Source: Larimichthys crocea (Eukaryota > Chordata > Actinopteri > Sciaenidae). From it: a stretch of DNA of 64,000 nucleotides. Both the position numbers and the translations under genes were made by a program. The notes beneath the pieces were generated by a model. It was not told the origin of the DNA and did no database searches. It saw nothing but the letters and a program-made list of their open reading frames with translations. Of the stretch, positions 1 to 12,109 are shown piece by piece. Every line of letters begins with the position of its first letter. The first letter of the stretch is position 1. The stretch is from contig NW_020852928.1 in the NCBI RefSeq assembly GCF_000972845.2, positions 62,001-126,000 of the forward strand, in the 5' to 3' direction.

Positions 1-108
1 TGTCTTTGGAATAAACTGAGACGAGACGCACAGGACATCACTAATCAATTAATCAATCTGCAAACAACACAAGTAATATGTGTTCATTTGGTGTCACCTG
101 AAACCTAC

Positions 109-3100
109 CCATGTGGTTCAGATACAGCTCTCGTGGGTCAGACGAGTCTTTGCTGGCTCTGGGGTTCCTGCTGCATTTAATCTTCAGCTGGAGTTGAATT
201 GTGTCTATTTCTGAACCCTCCTCCTCTGCAGCCTCTTCACCTGGAATAAATATAACCAAACACGTTCAGTGAAAAAACTGTGTACATAACTATGGTTATA
301 CAAGTTCAACAATGTTGAAATCAGGGAGTCCAACTTTCTAAAAAGTTAGAATCGGTCAAGAAAATTCAATCAGTGCAATCATTGCAGGTCATATAAACGT
401 AGAGAACCTGACAAATCATTAACATTTCCCTGCTTCCCTACTGGTCAGCAACCGAAATGATCGAATCACATACAGAATAAATGAGGACTTCATTCTTCTG
501 CTGTCCGACTCTTTTTCAGGTTGAAGCTAGAGGTCGTCTACACAAATTTATGTTTATGTGTTTATGTTTAATACTGTACATGGTCCCATTGAATAAATAA
601 ATAAATGAATGAAATAAATTAATTAGACATGACATGACAGAAACTGGCTTCTGCACACTCAACAACAATGACAGAGACAACAGAACAATCTTTAAATGTA
701 ATCACTCACCAACCTTTAATGCTACAGCTAATAAGATCCCTGAAGAGAACAAAAAGCAGTGTGTGTGTGCGTGTGAGTTTCACCACTGTGTAGCCTTACC
801 AGTATTTCTGTACTCAAACAGACGAGGGTCAGCTTTGATGGGGATGAGGCCTAATCTGTGGGCCAGGACTTCATCCTGGACGATGGATGTGTTGTTATAG
901 ATGAACACCTTCTCTATAGCCATGGTGGGCACCTACAAAAACAAAGATAAATCAAAGCTCCTAAAATGAAAAACTCTAAACTTTTTTCTCTTAAAAACTG
1001 CACAGATAAACAAAATTGAGAATGTCTTCTCATGAGGTGTCATATATGTATTTAAGTATATAAGTTGTTACACTGATGCAATGTTTCTCCAATATGTATC
1101 AAACAGAAGTGCAGTGTTGCTGCTAAATGTTAAGCACTGCTGCTATAGAAAATATGTCCACAAACGCAATAAACTTGACATCTCAACTTTACGCAGCCAG
1201 AGTAGTTTTATTTATCCAAAGCCACTGGCTAGCAACTGGCAGCAACGAAGGTTCCACTATCTACTTATTACAATGAAGAGACACAGAACAGCTCAAAGTT
1301 CAGCAAGTCCGATTTATCGGAGGAGGAACTCTTTGTCTTAATGAAAAGTCTATAGCTGACTGCACAGTCAAAGAGACACAACACATAAAGGAGCACTAAA
1401 ATATTAAATTCCACTCTGTGCCAGATCATACACACAAAAAGTGCTGAGTCGCTGTAGCGTTACATCATTTCAATAATCTCAACAATTTGAAAAAGCATGA
1501 CTTGTCCCATCAGTATTGTTGTATTGGGGGAGACGGATCAAATGGTTTAAACATGAAACTGCTGTAGTGAGTTTTTATGTGTAACAATAGTCATTTGTTT
1601 GCCCTAATCTAAATCTGACTCTAATTCATTGAATGTTAAACTCTCATTCCAGCGCAGGTGACTGTTCGACTCTCAGTGAAAGGTACTGTAGGCCTTTCGA
1701 TTTGCTTTGGTGTGTTTGTAATTCACTATAATGTTAAAAATTCAACAGGTCCATTAAACAGTTAACAGAGGTTCAAATATATTTCAACGTGTGCAGGCTA
1801 TTTTATTTTTAAATGACTATTTGAATGTCATCTTTGGAAAATGTTGACAGACAAAATATTTCCAAAATGTGATCACTGTTCATCTCTGTGCATGTACCTC
1901 GTTAGTCAAACTATACAATTTGGAACTTTCTGACAAGTTTGGAGAACTGGCTGGTGAGGAAAAGAAAGGTGGATGATGCTCCTGATGACGCTGAGGCTAG
2001 CTGCTGGTATTCTGCCTCCTGTACTGTAGATGAACTGTGAAAACACCCAGAAGTAATTTGATTTCAATTTCGCAGCTTTCTAAATCAAGTACTTTACTTC
2101 ACATGTATTCCACAGACAGACTGACAGGTCATACAGATGAGACAGAGGCAGAGTAGGACAAGAGAAAGGAGGAGAGACAAGACCGAGCACAGGACACAGG
2201 CTGACTGTGTGAACCTCAAAGCATTTTCTTAAACATGACTCAGCTTCTTCAAAGACCCTTGTCAGAGGACGTGAATATCTTCTGCTGCGGAAAATAAAGC
2301 TCAGCACCGCAGAAACCCACCTCTGCTAATAAGATCCTCCTGAAGGCGTTGGCGATGGCTGCATCTATCCCCACCATGTCAAACTCCATACTGCTCTCAT
2401 CCAGATGCACCACATCAATTCTAAAGTTCTGCAAATAGACAGGAGAGACAAGTTTAATCAGCTTGAGCGCTCATTGGGTCAAACGCATTTCATACATTTC
2501 TTACAGCATACTAAGGCTTTCTGTGCACTGAGGTAGAATGATTTGGTTGTAAAAACTTTCAATGTACTAGTTCAACTATCACCTACAGCGATGAGCTTTG
2601 GGTAGTGACCCAAAGAAGGCTCAGCTTTCGAGGTAAGAGATGTGGCATTTAGAGGGAGCCTGGAGAATAGCACCTGCTCCATGCAGCCACTTTCAGGTCT
2701 AACCTGACAGAAAGGCGCTTACCTTTTGAAATTTATGCATATCCCAGGCATCATCATAGCCAGGGTAGTTTCCAGGGAAATCTGATGTGTGAACCTGAAA
2801 GCAACAAATAATCAATCAATTAATGAGCTTAATGCGGTAGCAAACATTCTGAACTTATTCAGCTTTCATGAGTGTTTCATGTACACACGTTTATATGTCA
2901 CATCTGAAAGATTCCTCAACGCTTTACTTTTTAAACCATACATTTAATTTTAAAATTTGATGCTGTTTCAAACACTTCTGTATTTTATAAGGATGTTCAG
3001 ATCATACAGGGTATTCAGTAGAACCTCTGACCTCAGTTTGGCTTTGCTATACTGGTGGACTTTGGTGGCAATATGAATTTTCATTGAACATTTTTAATTA

Positions 3101-4220
3101 TTAAGTGAAAAGATTTTTTTTAACGATTTTTCTCCTTTTTAGAAGTTGCAAAAATACATTAGACGTAGCTCTGTGTGTTCATTTTCTTGGATGCTGTGCT
3201 GCAGTCTGCAATAGCCAAAATACTGCAAAATGTAAACAGGTGGTTAGACATCTCAATCTGGGAATTCATTTTTATATCATTTTAGAGTTCAATGCATACT
3301 GTATCATCTTGGAGTTGAACCAGCAATCATTAGAAAACTGTTGAGTAAAATCTTTATTGATAAGGACAGATCTGTTGCACGTGTTCTTCCTGGCCCTGCA
3401 GTGATGACACTGTTTCTGCATGGCCTCTTGCTCCTCTGTGATAAAGTAACACTCGGCTGAGCGTGATGATCCTGATGTGGAGGTTTATGACTATTCAGTG
3501 TGTGCAGACTACAACAGCACATCTGACCGCCTCTGTCTCTAGAGTCTCTAACAGACCAACATCATATCATACTGATATCACATAAAACAAATATCATACA
3601 CATATGGCATTAGGATGATGGGTCTGCCACGAGATGTAACAACAGAACATAATAAACTTTTGATATGAATATTTTGAACATAAGTCATATTTGAAAGGAC
3701 ATAGAAGTTTAAGTTGAATTGTTTTTAACTCATAGTAAGTTATGGAGTGTACCGAGTGCAGACAGAGATATAACAGGAATACTATACAGGTCTTAACATG
3801 CTAAACTTGTTTTTAATTAATTTAGTAGACATACTTACTGCTGTTTATGAGCAATATTACTGAGTACAGTGAGAAGCAGGCCAAACTAACTGCGTCACTG
3901 TTCTGTCAGTTGGCCTGTGTGTTATATTTTTTTAGTATTCGTCATTACCAATAAAACATGCCGCTGTTCATTAAACGTTAATAAGTCACTTCATCATGTC
4001 AAACATCCGTACAGCGCGCGGCAGTACAGTAACTGTTCAGACACACGCGGCGTCAGTCACGTGCGGCTCGGTGCAGCTGCTCAGAGGACTCGTGCACGGT
4101 GCAGCCAGCCGGTGCTTGTCATGAAATTAGTCTTAAACACACACTTACATTCTTCACACCGAATTCTCCCAGGATCACTCGATTCCGTATTTCATCCACG
4201 TTCTTCATGGTCGCCGCCAT
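109..4220 (-). CDS. polr1c: RNA polymerases I and III subunit RPAC1 (AC40), 5' part, 5 exons
   Basis: Shared alpha-like subunit of RNA polymerases I and III; with POLR1D it nucleates assembly of both enzymes in the nucleus. Coding exons on the minus strand are 4220-4149, 2794-2723, 2428-2321, 932-800 and 240-109, all with AG/GT borders; they join in frame to 173 codons. Visible landmarks are EFGVKN (exon 1), [13 protein letters not shown] (exon 2), [20 protein letters not shown] (exon 3, the conserved alpha/RPB3 core), [20 protein letters not shown] (exon 4) and [16 protein letters not shown] [13 protein letters not shown] (exon 5), all diagnostic of POLR1C. The family is about 345 residues, so roughly the C-terminal half lies left of the window. 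Exon 5 ends on a phase-1 donor (GTAGGT) at 108. The start is the first ATG in an AAAATGGCGGCGACC context; a second ATG follows four codons later. Introns hold no other clear gene. Exon borders are my reading; gene identity is secure. Confidence 0.95.
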
Positions 4221-4310
4221 TTTGCCAAGTAGTCTGTTGCGCTCCGCCCACACTTCCGGTCATACTGCGTCATCAGCGGGGCGTTACTGTCCATGCTGCG
4301 TCAGTTCATT
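4205..4310 (-). promoter_or_regulatory. polr1c core promoter / 5' UTR
   Basis: On the minus strand, just upstream of the polr1c start codon, lie an ETS/GABP-type site (ACCGGAAGTG, near 4252-4261), a GC box (GGGCGG, near 4243-4248) and a YY1-type motif AAAATGGCGGC that overlaps the ATG itself. This is a typical TATA-less housekeeping promoter. A CpG-rich patch continues into intron 1 (4010-4110). I see no gene reading away on the plus strand, so bidirectional use is not supported. Confidence 0.6.
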
Positions 4311-4377
4311 TTTATTCATATAGAGCCAAATCATAACTACAGTTATCTCATGACACTGTACATACAGAGCAGGTCTA

Positions 4378-4425
4378 GCACAGTTGTCATGAACGGGGAA
4401 ATTAGCTATAGAGACCAAAACTGCA
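4378..4425 (+). repeat. Short fragment of a dispersed repeat shared with 28 kb and 46 kb
   Basis: The stretch AGTTGTCATGAACGGGGAAA and the following TTAGCTA(T/C)AGAGACCAAAAC recur at 28128 and 46267. Only about 50 bp of the family is kept here. Class unknown. Confidence 0.6.
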
Positions 4426-4543
4426 CATGCACTCTTCACCAAATGTAATTCCATTTTAGTCCATGTTATACTCTATTTTAGGTTCATACTTTATTAAATG
4501 TAAAAAAAAAAAAAAAAAACACATAATCACATTTCTCATCCTG

Positions 4544-5726
4544 TTTACAGTGTTTCTCAATTGCTAAAACACAATTTCTGAAACCGTGCTCCATTTTCTG
4601 AAAACATTAATCATATAACCTCATCTTCAAGCACTATTTACAAAACAGATTTACCTTTGCTCAAAACCAAGCACTCCTCTCAAATCATTAACATAGCGAT
4701 GAAAATGATATAGACTATCAGTCAGTAAACAATACACCAAAAAATAGAAAACACATTGTTCAAAACATACATAAGTACATTTTTAATCTCAAAACAAATT
4801 TCATATTTTTCCGTCATTGTCTTTTGATGAATGAAAACATGTTCTATCATAGTACCTCAAAATTGATCAGAAATTACTACTCTGCTTTTCTCTTTGCAGT
4901 TTTTTTTGTTCTTCCTCCTCCTTGTATTTTCACAGTACTGTATCCTGCATCTCACAAACTTGTCCTTTGTCTCTGTGATACTGTAATTCTTGTTCTTTGT
5001 TGATACGAACCTGCAACCAGTCAAAATCTATTGAGCAGTCAGTACTGTAAACATATGGAAAGCACAATGTTCAGGGCCAGACAATTTGTTTATTGCAATT
5101 ACAAAACCTGAACCTGTTCTCTTCTCTGAATGTCCTTACTATGCTGGACACAGAAAATCGTCTCAAATTGTGTTGCACTCTAAGTCCTGCTTCCCTCATT
5201 GTCAGTCCATGGACAAGAACATGCTCTATGATTGTTGCTTGAATTTCATCGGATATTTCCACTCTTTGTCTTCCTCTTCCTCTTTGTCTTCCTCTTCTTC
5301 TTTTTTGTCTTCCTCCTCTTCCTCCTCGTCCCCACCTCACATACACACTCGTCCTCTCACATAGTTTCTTCTATCCATTCTCAGAGTTTCTCATTCCCAC
5401 CTTCAACAACCTGTTTGCTCTCTGATATGGCTTATATTGGTTGTGTCACATCATTTAAAACAAGTGAAATCAATTTTGAGTGGTTGTGTTTAATCAGTGA
5501 CATGTCTGCTCTATTTGTATAAGTTTGGATGACATGTGCATTAGAGTGCAGAATGTGTTTAGAGTTTTGCTGAAAAGTCTAAGTGAGATCTGCACATTGT
5601 GTTTTACCATGTGAAATGGTTTAAGCTATTGACGACAGACTGAACAGTTAGCGAAATGAGTTCAGGCAACTGAGAACGTTGCTCAGCCAATGGGTTTTAG
5701 TGTTTTAGCAATTGTTGACCTCTATT
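4544..5726 (-). mobile_element. Tc1/mariner (IS630-like) transposon remnant
   Basis: Ends carry a matching inverted motif: CAATTGCTAAAACAC at 4558-4572 and its complement (GTGTTTTAGCAATTG) near 5700-5714. TA-containing flanks sit outside, though the outermost ~12 bases have diverged. Between them lies a decayed transposase N-terminus on the minus strand (separate entry) and AT-rich sequence. At about 1.2 kb it is internally deleted and lacks a DDE catalytic domain, so it is non-autonomous. Placement in the IS630/Tc1/mariner superfamily rests on the helix-turn-helix region and is moderately secure. Confidence 0.65.
5095..5346 (-). pseudogene. IS630/Tc1-like transposase, N-terminal HTH fragment
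   Basis: The minus-strand frame reads an Arg/Gly-rich leader followed by a helix-turn-helix-like segment containing EISDEIQATIIEHVLVHGLT, MREAGLRV and SSIVRTFREENR. This pattern is known from fish IS630-related transposases (basic RG-rich leader, then a homeodomain-like HTH). The frame ends soon after EENR and the DDE domain is absent. No host function inferred. Confidence 0.6.
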
Positions 5727-5743
5727 AGGGGCCCTTTAGTACA

Positions 5744-5974
5744 GTGGCCCTGAAGTGCAAATCACAACGACAAATCAGAAATCACAACAACAAATCAAAG
5801 ACACAACAACAAATCAAAAAACACAATAGCAAATCAAAAAACACAGTAACGATGTTTTCTGATTTGCCGATGTGTTTTTTGTTTTCTTGTTGTGTTTTCT
5901 GATTTGCTGATGTGTTTTCTGTTTTCTTGTTGTCTTTTCTGATTTCTTGTTGTGATTTGCAGTTCAGGCCCACC
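5744..5974. repeat. Imperfect foldback built of short tandem units
   Basis: The left arm begins GTGGCCCTGAAGTGCAAATC and the right arm ends with its near complement (GATTTGCAGTTCAGGCCCAC), so the whole ~230 bp can fold on an axis near 5855. Each arm is made of variants of a ~19-base unit such as ACAACAACAAATCAAAAAAC, with complementary TTTTCTGATTTGC-type units on the right. No coding capacity. Probably a MITE-like foldback element. Confidence 0.75.
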
Positions 5975-6842
5975 ATAGAACTTTAGTTACCTTTAGTTAC
6001 TTGTTTTGTTAAATCTTTTTAGCAGGTACCCCAGAGGGTACCAAGACATATTACATGTTAGCAACTCTACTGTAACATTGTGTTGTCCACTTTGATGGTG
6101 ACTTTTTTTTTTTTTTTTTTTACATTCAGAGAATAACTTTCAACAACATACAGGTATATCAGTATCAGGTATATCTCTGTATGTCCTGTAAGCAGATAGG
6201 CACCAACCATGGCTTTATGGTTTAGGCATGGTTTAGGCTTTTCTGTACTGTCTCTGTACTGGACAAAAAGAGATGGGGAAGATGACAAATGACTTCTAAA
6301 ATGTCAATGGATTTCTCAGCATGTCAGATTGTCTATTTAAACTTTAGATGAATAGTCTGTCTGTTAGTTCACACAGAATATCATGATATTTAAGACTTCA
6401 TGAACATCATATTTCATTCCTCAAGTCTGCTTTATTCACACATGACAATAATGAATCCTCACAGGATATTGTTTGTCTTTACTGTATGTATGTTCAAAGC
6501 ACACTGAAAGGTTGACTTGTTTTATATCACCCAATATTTTCCATTTCTGGTGTCTCTAATACTTTATTGATATAATTTATTGATACAATACAATACAGAT
6601 GAGACAATAAAGTGGGCACTGGAATGGATTCATGTCTGAATTATAAAAATGTTCAATAAGAGAAATGTTTTCACTTGAAGCATGCAATAATACTATAACT
6701 GGGAATATTCATATGTCACCTATAGTTTCAGCATAAATGACTTTCACTTGTGTAAATAGTATATTATTTCACCCCATAATGAATGCTAAAGTTCTGGAGG
6801 AGTGATTTATCTTCATCTTAAACTAGCAGCTTTACACTGTGG
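5975..6842. other. AT-rich intergenic DNA, nothing recognised
   Basis: Contains a T17-18 run at 6103-6120 and no reading frame or RNA gene I can support. Confidence 0.5.
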
Positions 6843-6850
6843 CACCTGAA

Positions 6851-7785
6851 CAGAGCCGGCCCGTGGCATATGCACTATAGGCAAATGTTAAGGACGCCGT
6901 CCATCCAAGGGGCGCCACAAATGGGGGAAGAAAAAAAAGAGTAACTTTCACTTTTCTTCTACTAAAACTAGTTGGTACTATTATTTCTTGATATGAAAAA
7001 AATAGCACATTAATTTAACTGAACAGCAAAGCCTATTAAATAATAATAATAACAACAAAAATTTCCTAAGCCTGTATTTATTTGTCTGTAGCAGAACGAT
7101 AGTAATTTTCAGTCTAACAAGGTTTGATAATCAATAAATAGCATTAGCTTGTTTTAACGTCAGTTAATGTGATGGAGGGACCTAACAGCTGTTATTGCAC
7201 ATGTAACTCCTCCCACCTTACATTTCTCAGGGTCATTGGTAAAGATTAGATCTGTTCAGCAGGTGTTTACATCTGTCTACATGTTTATTGACATGTGGTT
7301 ATCTACTGTTTGCTCTGCTTGTAATAATCAATCAAAATGCTTTTCATTTACCACGCCTTTGTATATTAGAGTTGTGAGGCTGGTTGTTTGTTGTGTTACA
7401 GTTCATATTGTCTAAAGTGTGTTTATAGTGTTAAACTTTACATCATGCACATCATTCATGTTAATACTTCATAACAAAATAAAGCATTCCCATATGTTAT
7501 ATTATACTGCAGTTTACCGCTTCTTTGCATTCTGATAATCAGCAGTTCACTGTAATGATAATAAGACTGAATCTGAAGTATTTTTGTACATTACCTATTT
7601 TTGTTATTATTTTTTTGTATTTTCATTTTATTATCCTTATGTTTACTGTTTTAATTGAATAAAACATCAAAGGCAAAGCTAGTCAGTTTCTTGTGTGTTT
7701 GTATGTAAATTGGCAGTGCTGTGATGCAAGGGGTGCATCACCTTAAATCTTGCCTAGGGCGCCAAATTGGTTAGGGCCAGGACTG
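6851..7785. mobile_element. Non-autonomous hAT-type transposon with 8-bp target duplication
   Basis: The element starts CAGAGCCGGCCC and its other end, read on the minus strand, starts CAGTCCTGGCCC. It is flanked on both sides by the 8-base direct repeat CACCTGAA (6843-6850 and 7786-7793). Inner arms also carry the GGGGCGCC / GGCGCC block often seen at fish hAT ends. The 935-bp interior has no open frame, so it depended on a transposase from elsewhere. The exact flanking repeat supports a young or well-kept insertion. Confidence 0.85.
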
Positions 7786-8387
7786 CACCTGAACACAAAT
7801 GATATATGTCCTTACATGCCACACAGCAGCTCAGCACTGAAAACTGACATATTGAAACAAAAGCTGCACACCATAAGAGAACTGTTTATCCCCTTAGAAT
7901 GAATGAATGACCGTGTTCATTACATTTCATGGCAATCTATCCATTAGACTTGGACATTTGAAATGATGGTGACACCCAGGTAAATGTGAAAAGTGTGGAA
8001 GTGAAAAATAAAAAGGGAAAAGGTATTTATTTTTTAGTATTTATGTAATATATTACGGCAAGATAAACAAATATCTATCTTTAAAAAATAAATAAATATT
8101 AATATTGACTCAATTTTTGCTTTTGTTTTTATGATTTTGGTGAATGCAAACAAAGTAATTTATACTTTTAAAAGTCACCCTAAAATGTTTCCATATTTCC
8201 ACTGTACTCACTTCAGAACTTGAGTCTTTTTGAGTAGCCAACATCCAATAAGCAAAATGTAATAAGAAAAAATGTTTTTGACACATTAAATACAAATTTT
8301 ACTGACTAACTTCATTTAGCTGATATTATCTCAGAAGTAACTCAAGGCTAGTTGAAAACAAAATCAGTGAAGACAAAAAATAATTCA

Positions 8388-8530
8388 GCATTGGATGAAG
8401 TACACAATGAAGCTCACTGGGATCCCACTGGGATCTGTTCATGGACCACTTATTCTTTTGGCCTATGGAACAGTGATGTGAACAGTGTTGCAGTTTTCCT
8501 GTTCATCTGTTTGCAGATAACTAAATTCTT
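8388..8530 (+). pseudogene. LINE reverse transcriptase scrap
   Basis: One frame reads GIPLGSVHGPLILLAYG (compare the RT motif [13 protein letters not shown]) and about 60 bases later a decayed ADN replaces the catalytic YADD box. Stops interrupt it. This is a small APE-type (L2/CR1-like) LINE remnant. A tandem AATTCTT repeat follows at 8520-8550. Confidence 0.5.
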
Positions 8531-8550
8531 AATTCTTAATTCTTAATTCT

Positions 8551-9660
8551 GTATCCCAACAAGAATCTATGAGCTGTACAGAAAACAGGTGAAGAGTTCT
8601 AGAAAGCCTTGAAATGTTCCAATGTTGTTGATGATTGATCATGTCCATGTATGTTCATACAGTCATTAAGAAAGTATATCCAGTAAGTTTCATATCATTT
8701 TAATCATACTCATATATTTGCAAAACAGAAACAAACATAAAACTCAGAATAAATATGCAGGAAAGAAAGATATACTGAAACTGCAAACTCAAGAGCTTAA
8801 ACCATGTTTATGAAAACACAGGTAGGCTAAACAGGTCAATCACATTGAAGTACCTAATTATATCTGTGCTCAGTAAAAGACTGTTTCCATATAGTCCAAA
8901 TTCCCCAAACACATAAAAGATGTGGAGCATTAAATTGGCCATGAGGTATGGAACTCCCTTTCAGAGGACATGATCAATCTATCTTGTTGTTTTAGCATAT
9001 ACTGTTAGTGTACTGTAAGTTCATTTGTACGCTACTTTTACTTTTTCTATAATATTCTAATGATACTCATTTTCATTTGTCAGTGTGTGCATGTGTGTGC
9101 TGCTCAAGTTTTGGTTGTAACTTTAAGAGAGGTGTTGATTTGACTCTATGGTCATTTCTGAAGGTGTAGACTAGGACGTGAGGGATGAGGGTTAGGTAAG
9201 ATATTGTCAGTGGCTCTTCTTGCCAGGCATCCAATATCACAAATCCATGTCACAGCCCAGTCAGATAGGAGGGGGAACACCGCAACCAGGGGAGAGAGGG
9301 AGGAGAGGGAGAAAAAACTTGTAGGGGTTGACCTGAGACAGTTAGGATTACAGAAAGCCACTGGTCAAAGGTAAGGGTTAGGTAGGTCTCTGTATTAAAT
9401 TAAATTTCATTCCCCATTCCTCACATTCATTATAAGCAGTACAGGTGTAGTATTTATTGCACAACTGTTGCATCAGATTGCCTTCCACTATACAGGTGTT
9501 GTTTCATGGTCTCTCTGTCCTGTAAGCACTTTATTTTGAAGACATACGTGTGTGTAGTGGCCCTCTGAAAACACTGGCAGTGCACAGCTGAAGGAATCAT
9601 ATTTACAATAGGACAACAAATAATGAAATATAAATCTGTTGTTAGTTCATTAGCCTCCTG
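8551..9660. other. Intergenic / possible gprin2 3' flank, nothing recognised
   Basis: AT-rich sequence. The open frame at 9152-9361 (minus) has no recognisable domain. A duplicated GGTTAGGTA motif occurs at 9190 and 9377. Confidence 0.4.
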
Positions 9661-9671
9661 TCTGGCACTTT

Positions 9672-9677
9672 TTTATT
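9672..9677 (-). terminator. Possible gprin2 poly(A) signal
   Basis: AATAAA on the minus strand, about 195 bases past the gprin2 stop codon, the first canonical hexamer downstream. A second occurs at 9530-9535. Which one is used cannot be told from sequence. Confidence 0.4.
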
Positions 9678-9870
9678 TTGATTTCACAATGATTACACAA
9701 ATCTCTAATCATCATTTCAAGGTTTTCCATTGGTTCTGGTATACAGACTTTTCTACCGCCCGTAGACATTCAGATCAGATGGGTGACATTTGAGGCTGAG
9801 GCTATGAGTAGCCATACTGGCTACTGAACACAGTGTTCAGGTTCTGTCCGTCCGTCAATCAGCTGCTCAG

Positions 9871-11415
9871 TTAGTCGACAGCTGTAGTGGTGCGGGCACA
9901 ACAGGCCGGGGCTCGGATGGCACCCATCACCCTGCTCCTTTTTCTCTGACAGTTCCCGTTCTTCCGGGAGGTGTTGGTGTCCTGGCGAGAGAGCTTGGCC
10001 GCATGGCTTGCCGTCTCCTTGATCTGCAGCTCCAGGTGTCTCTGGATGGCCAGGCCCAGCTCCTCAGGGTCAACAGATGCCCCATACACTTCCCATGTCA
10101 TCCCTTCTGCATCCCACTTCACCTCCTTCACTGGAGACTTGGGAGCCCCACCTGGTTTCTTGCCTCCATCGGTGTCGGTGTTTGTGGTTTGGCTACAGGA
10201 CGTCTCACTCCTGTTTTCCTCTGCCAGACAGATCTGGGGGAACACATGGGGTGTGATTGTCTGTCCTGTCTGCACCCCAACATCCCTCAGCTCTTTATGG
10301 GTGGTCATAGTACTCATGTCCCGGGTCATGGTTCTAACATGGCCAGCGGGACTACTGCAGCACTCTTCTAAACCGAAATGTTTTTGGGATTGCGGTCCAG
10401 CACCAGCAGGTAGTGTGCTGATCCAAGAGCAGTTGAGGTTGCAGCACCGCAGCAGGTGTTTAGCATCCAGGCCCGTCTCACTGACAGAGGAGATGAGGCG
10501 AGGCAGGGTGAGGTGGTTCATCGCTAAGGGAGGTGCTGCTTGACGCTGGATGTCGTAGCTTGACTCCATGTGGCGTGGCAGCACCTGGGAGGGGGCTGGA
10601 ATGGGCTGGGGGTGGCAGTAGGCAGCAAATGTGTCCTCAAAATTGGCATGCTGGATGTAAGAGCCACAGCAGGGTGCGTTGTCACATTTAGGAGGAGGAT
10701 GGCTATTTTTTTGAACACCCTCCGCTTTGGCTGCTGCCCTGGGGGACGGGATACAGACACACCTGCTCGGAGGCTGATGTATACCACCTTCTCCACTGTT
10801 GGCCCCTCTGCACATAGTAGTGATAATGTTGCACTGTTGCAGCTGCATGGGCTGCTTGCAGGCTAACATGGAGTGACTCACACCCTCTAAGATACTCTTA
10901 TCTTCTCCATGGTAAACAAGTCCACATGTATCACTGTCTGGAGCTAGGGGGTGCAGTCCCTGTTTAACCAGAGGTAAAGTGCCTGAGTGACTCCTGTAGA
11001 CAGGCAGGGAGGCTGGCTTGATGCTCTGCCCAGTCCTGTCAGCCTGAGGGTGTTCATTGCTTACGTTCACGACTATCTCCTGTTGAAGCGGCTCAGCCAG
11101 ACTATGAGAGTGGCTTGAATCCTGGGAGGGCATGTAGTGTTCAGGCAGGCTTTGTTTCTGTTCAGTTCTCAGACTCCTGCTGTTAGTTTCTTGTGTAGGA
11201 GGAGTTGCTGAATGTTCTTTACAGATCTCAGTGACGGCCTCCTTTGGCTTCTCCTGGCAGGTGTAACCTGGTCCTCCAGCCAGCCTGGCAGGTAATATTG
11301 CCTGTGTGGAGCTTTTGGAGGTGTCAAAGAGCGACTGACCAGAGAGCGTAGAGTCCAAGGAAACAGCTCCCCCCAGTGGGTTCAGCTCCGACACAGGATG
11401 CCCAGCAGCTGCCAT
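9871..11415 (-). CDS. gprin2: G protein-regulated inducer of neurite outgrowth 2 (GPRIN family)
   Basis: GPRIN proteins bind activated Go/Gi/Gz alpha subunits at the neuronal membrane and promote neurite growth. The 514-residue frame is a single coding exon, as is usual for GPRIN genes. The diagnostic C-terminal domain is at about 420-460 with [20 protein letters not shown] and [15 protein letters not shown]. It is followed by a basic stretch and a CC pair near the C-terminus, probably palmitoylated. The choice of GPRIN2 over GPRIN1/3 rests on upstream matches remembered from the human protein: [30 protein letters not shown] and HVFPQICL. Human GPRIN2 is 458 residues, so length fits. The N-terminal two thirds is low-complexity and poorly conserved, as expected. 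The start at 11415 has a good context (TTCCATGG), and a 3' splice site sits just upstream (AG at 11424-11423), so a non-coding exon should precede it. Confidence 0.88.
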   Translation of the reverse strand: MAAAGHPVSELNPLGGAVSLDSTLSGQSLFDTSKSSTQAILPARLAGGPGYTCQEKPKEAVTEICKEHSATPPTQETNSRSLRTEQKQSLPEHYMPSQDSSHSHSLAEPLQQEIVVNVSNEHPQADRTGQSIKPASLPVYRSHSGTLPLVKQGLHPLAPDSDTCGLVYHGEDKSILEGVSHSMLACKQPMQLQQCNIITTMCRGANSGEGGIHQPPSRCVCIPSPRAAAKAEGVQKNSHPPPKCDNAPCCGSYIQHANFEDTFAAYCHPQPIPAPSQVLPRHMESSYDIQRQAAPPLAMNHLTLPRLISSVSETGLDAKHLLRCCNLNCSWISTLPAGAGPQSQKHFGLEECCSSPAGHVRTMTRDMSTMTTHKELRDVGVQTGQTITPHVFPQICLAEENRSETSCSQTTNTDTDGGKKPGGAPKSPVKEVKWDAEGMTWEVYGASVDPEELGLAIQRHLELQIKETASHAAKLSRQDTNTSRKNGNCQRKRSRVMGAIRAPACCARTTTAVD

Positions 11416-11478
11416 GGAACCCCTTTATGAGAAATCAAAAATAGAGTTTGGATGTTTCACTTGATCAGCTCATATACA

Positions 11479-11480
<2 letters not shown>

Positions 11481-11549
<69 letters not shown>
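11481..11549. repeat. (AC)n microsatellite
   Basis: About 69 bp of uninterrupted AC, in the presumed intron just upstream of the gprin2 coding exon. Confidence 0.95.
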
Positions 11550-11551
<2 letters not shown>

Positions 11552-12109
11552 GTTTTGTTTGACCATTGATCACTACTATATATTGCAACACGGATATTGA
11601 GTAATTTTTCACAATATAATGTAAATAAAAAAGAACAAAACATTCAATTATTATTTAATTATAATTTCTGAGCTAAGATTCGTTAATATATTTGGATTTT
11701 ATCTGAAGTTGTATCACTCCCATGCTTTGTTTTTTTGTCACATTCTAAAATTACCAACCAAGATTTTAGAATCAATTGAAAATGTGGCTCATAAATCAGA
11801 CTTTAAAATGATTATTATTTACCCATAAGGCTTTACATGTCCACCAATCATAATGCATTGAGGTCCTCAAATGCACCTCACTCACAGAAGGCTGCTCCAT
11901 AAACTCTCACCAGATAAAGCAGATGCAGGCAACAGGGCAAAAAGAAAGTTAGCTCCATTCTTCCTCCTCCCTGTGCAACATGTACAGCAGTACTGTGCTG
12001 GAATATTTTATAGTCCGAGGCTTGCCCTGTGCTAGTTTGATTCAACACCCGCTTTGCCCAGGTAATTGTACAGTTGCAACAGTCATCATTTTTTTTTAAC
12101 CCAGACAGG

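Noticed and set aside
5778..5860. CRISPR-like array
   Set aside because: Units are contiguous, variable and palindromic, without unique spacers; the setting is a vertebrate nuclear genome.
5782..5976. 64-codon Lys/Gln-rich protein
   Set aside because: It is a translation of the foldback repeat units.
9971..10866. Long plus-strand frames opposite gprin2
   Set aside because: Antisense shadows of the GC-rich gprin2 coding exon with no family motifs.
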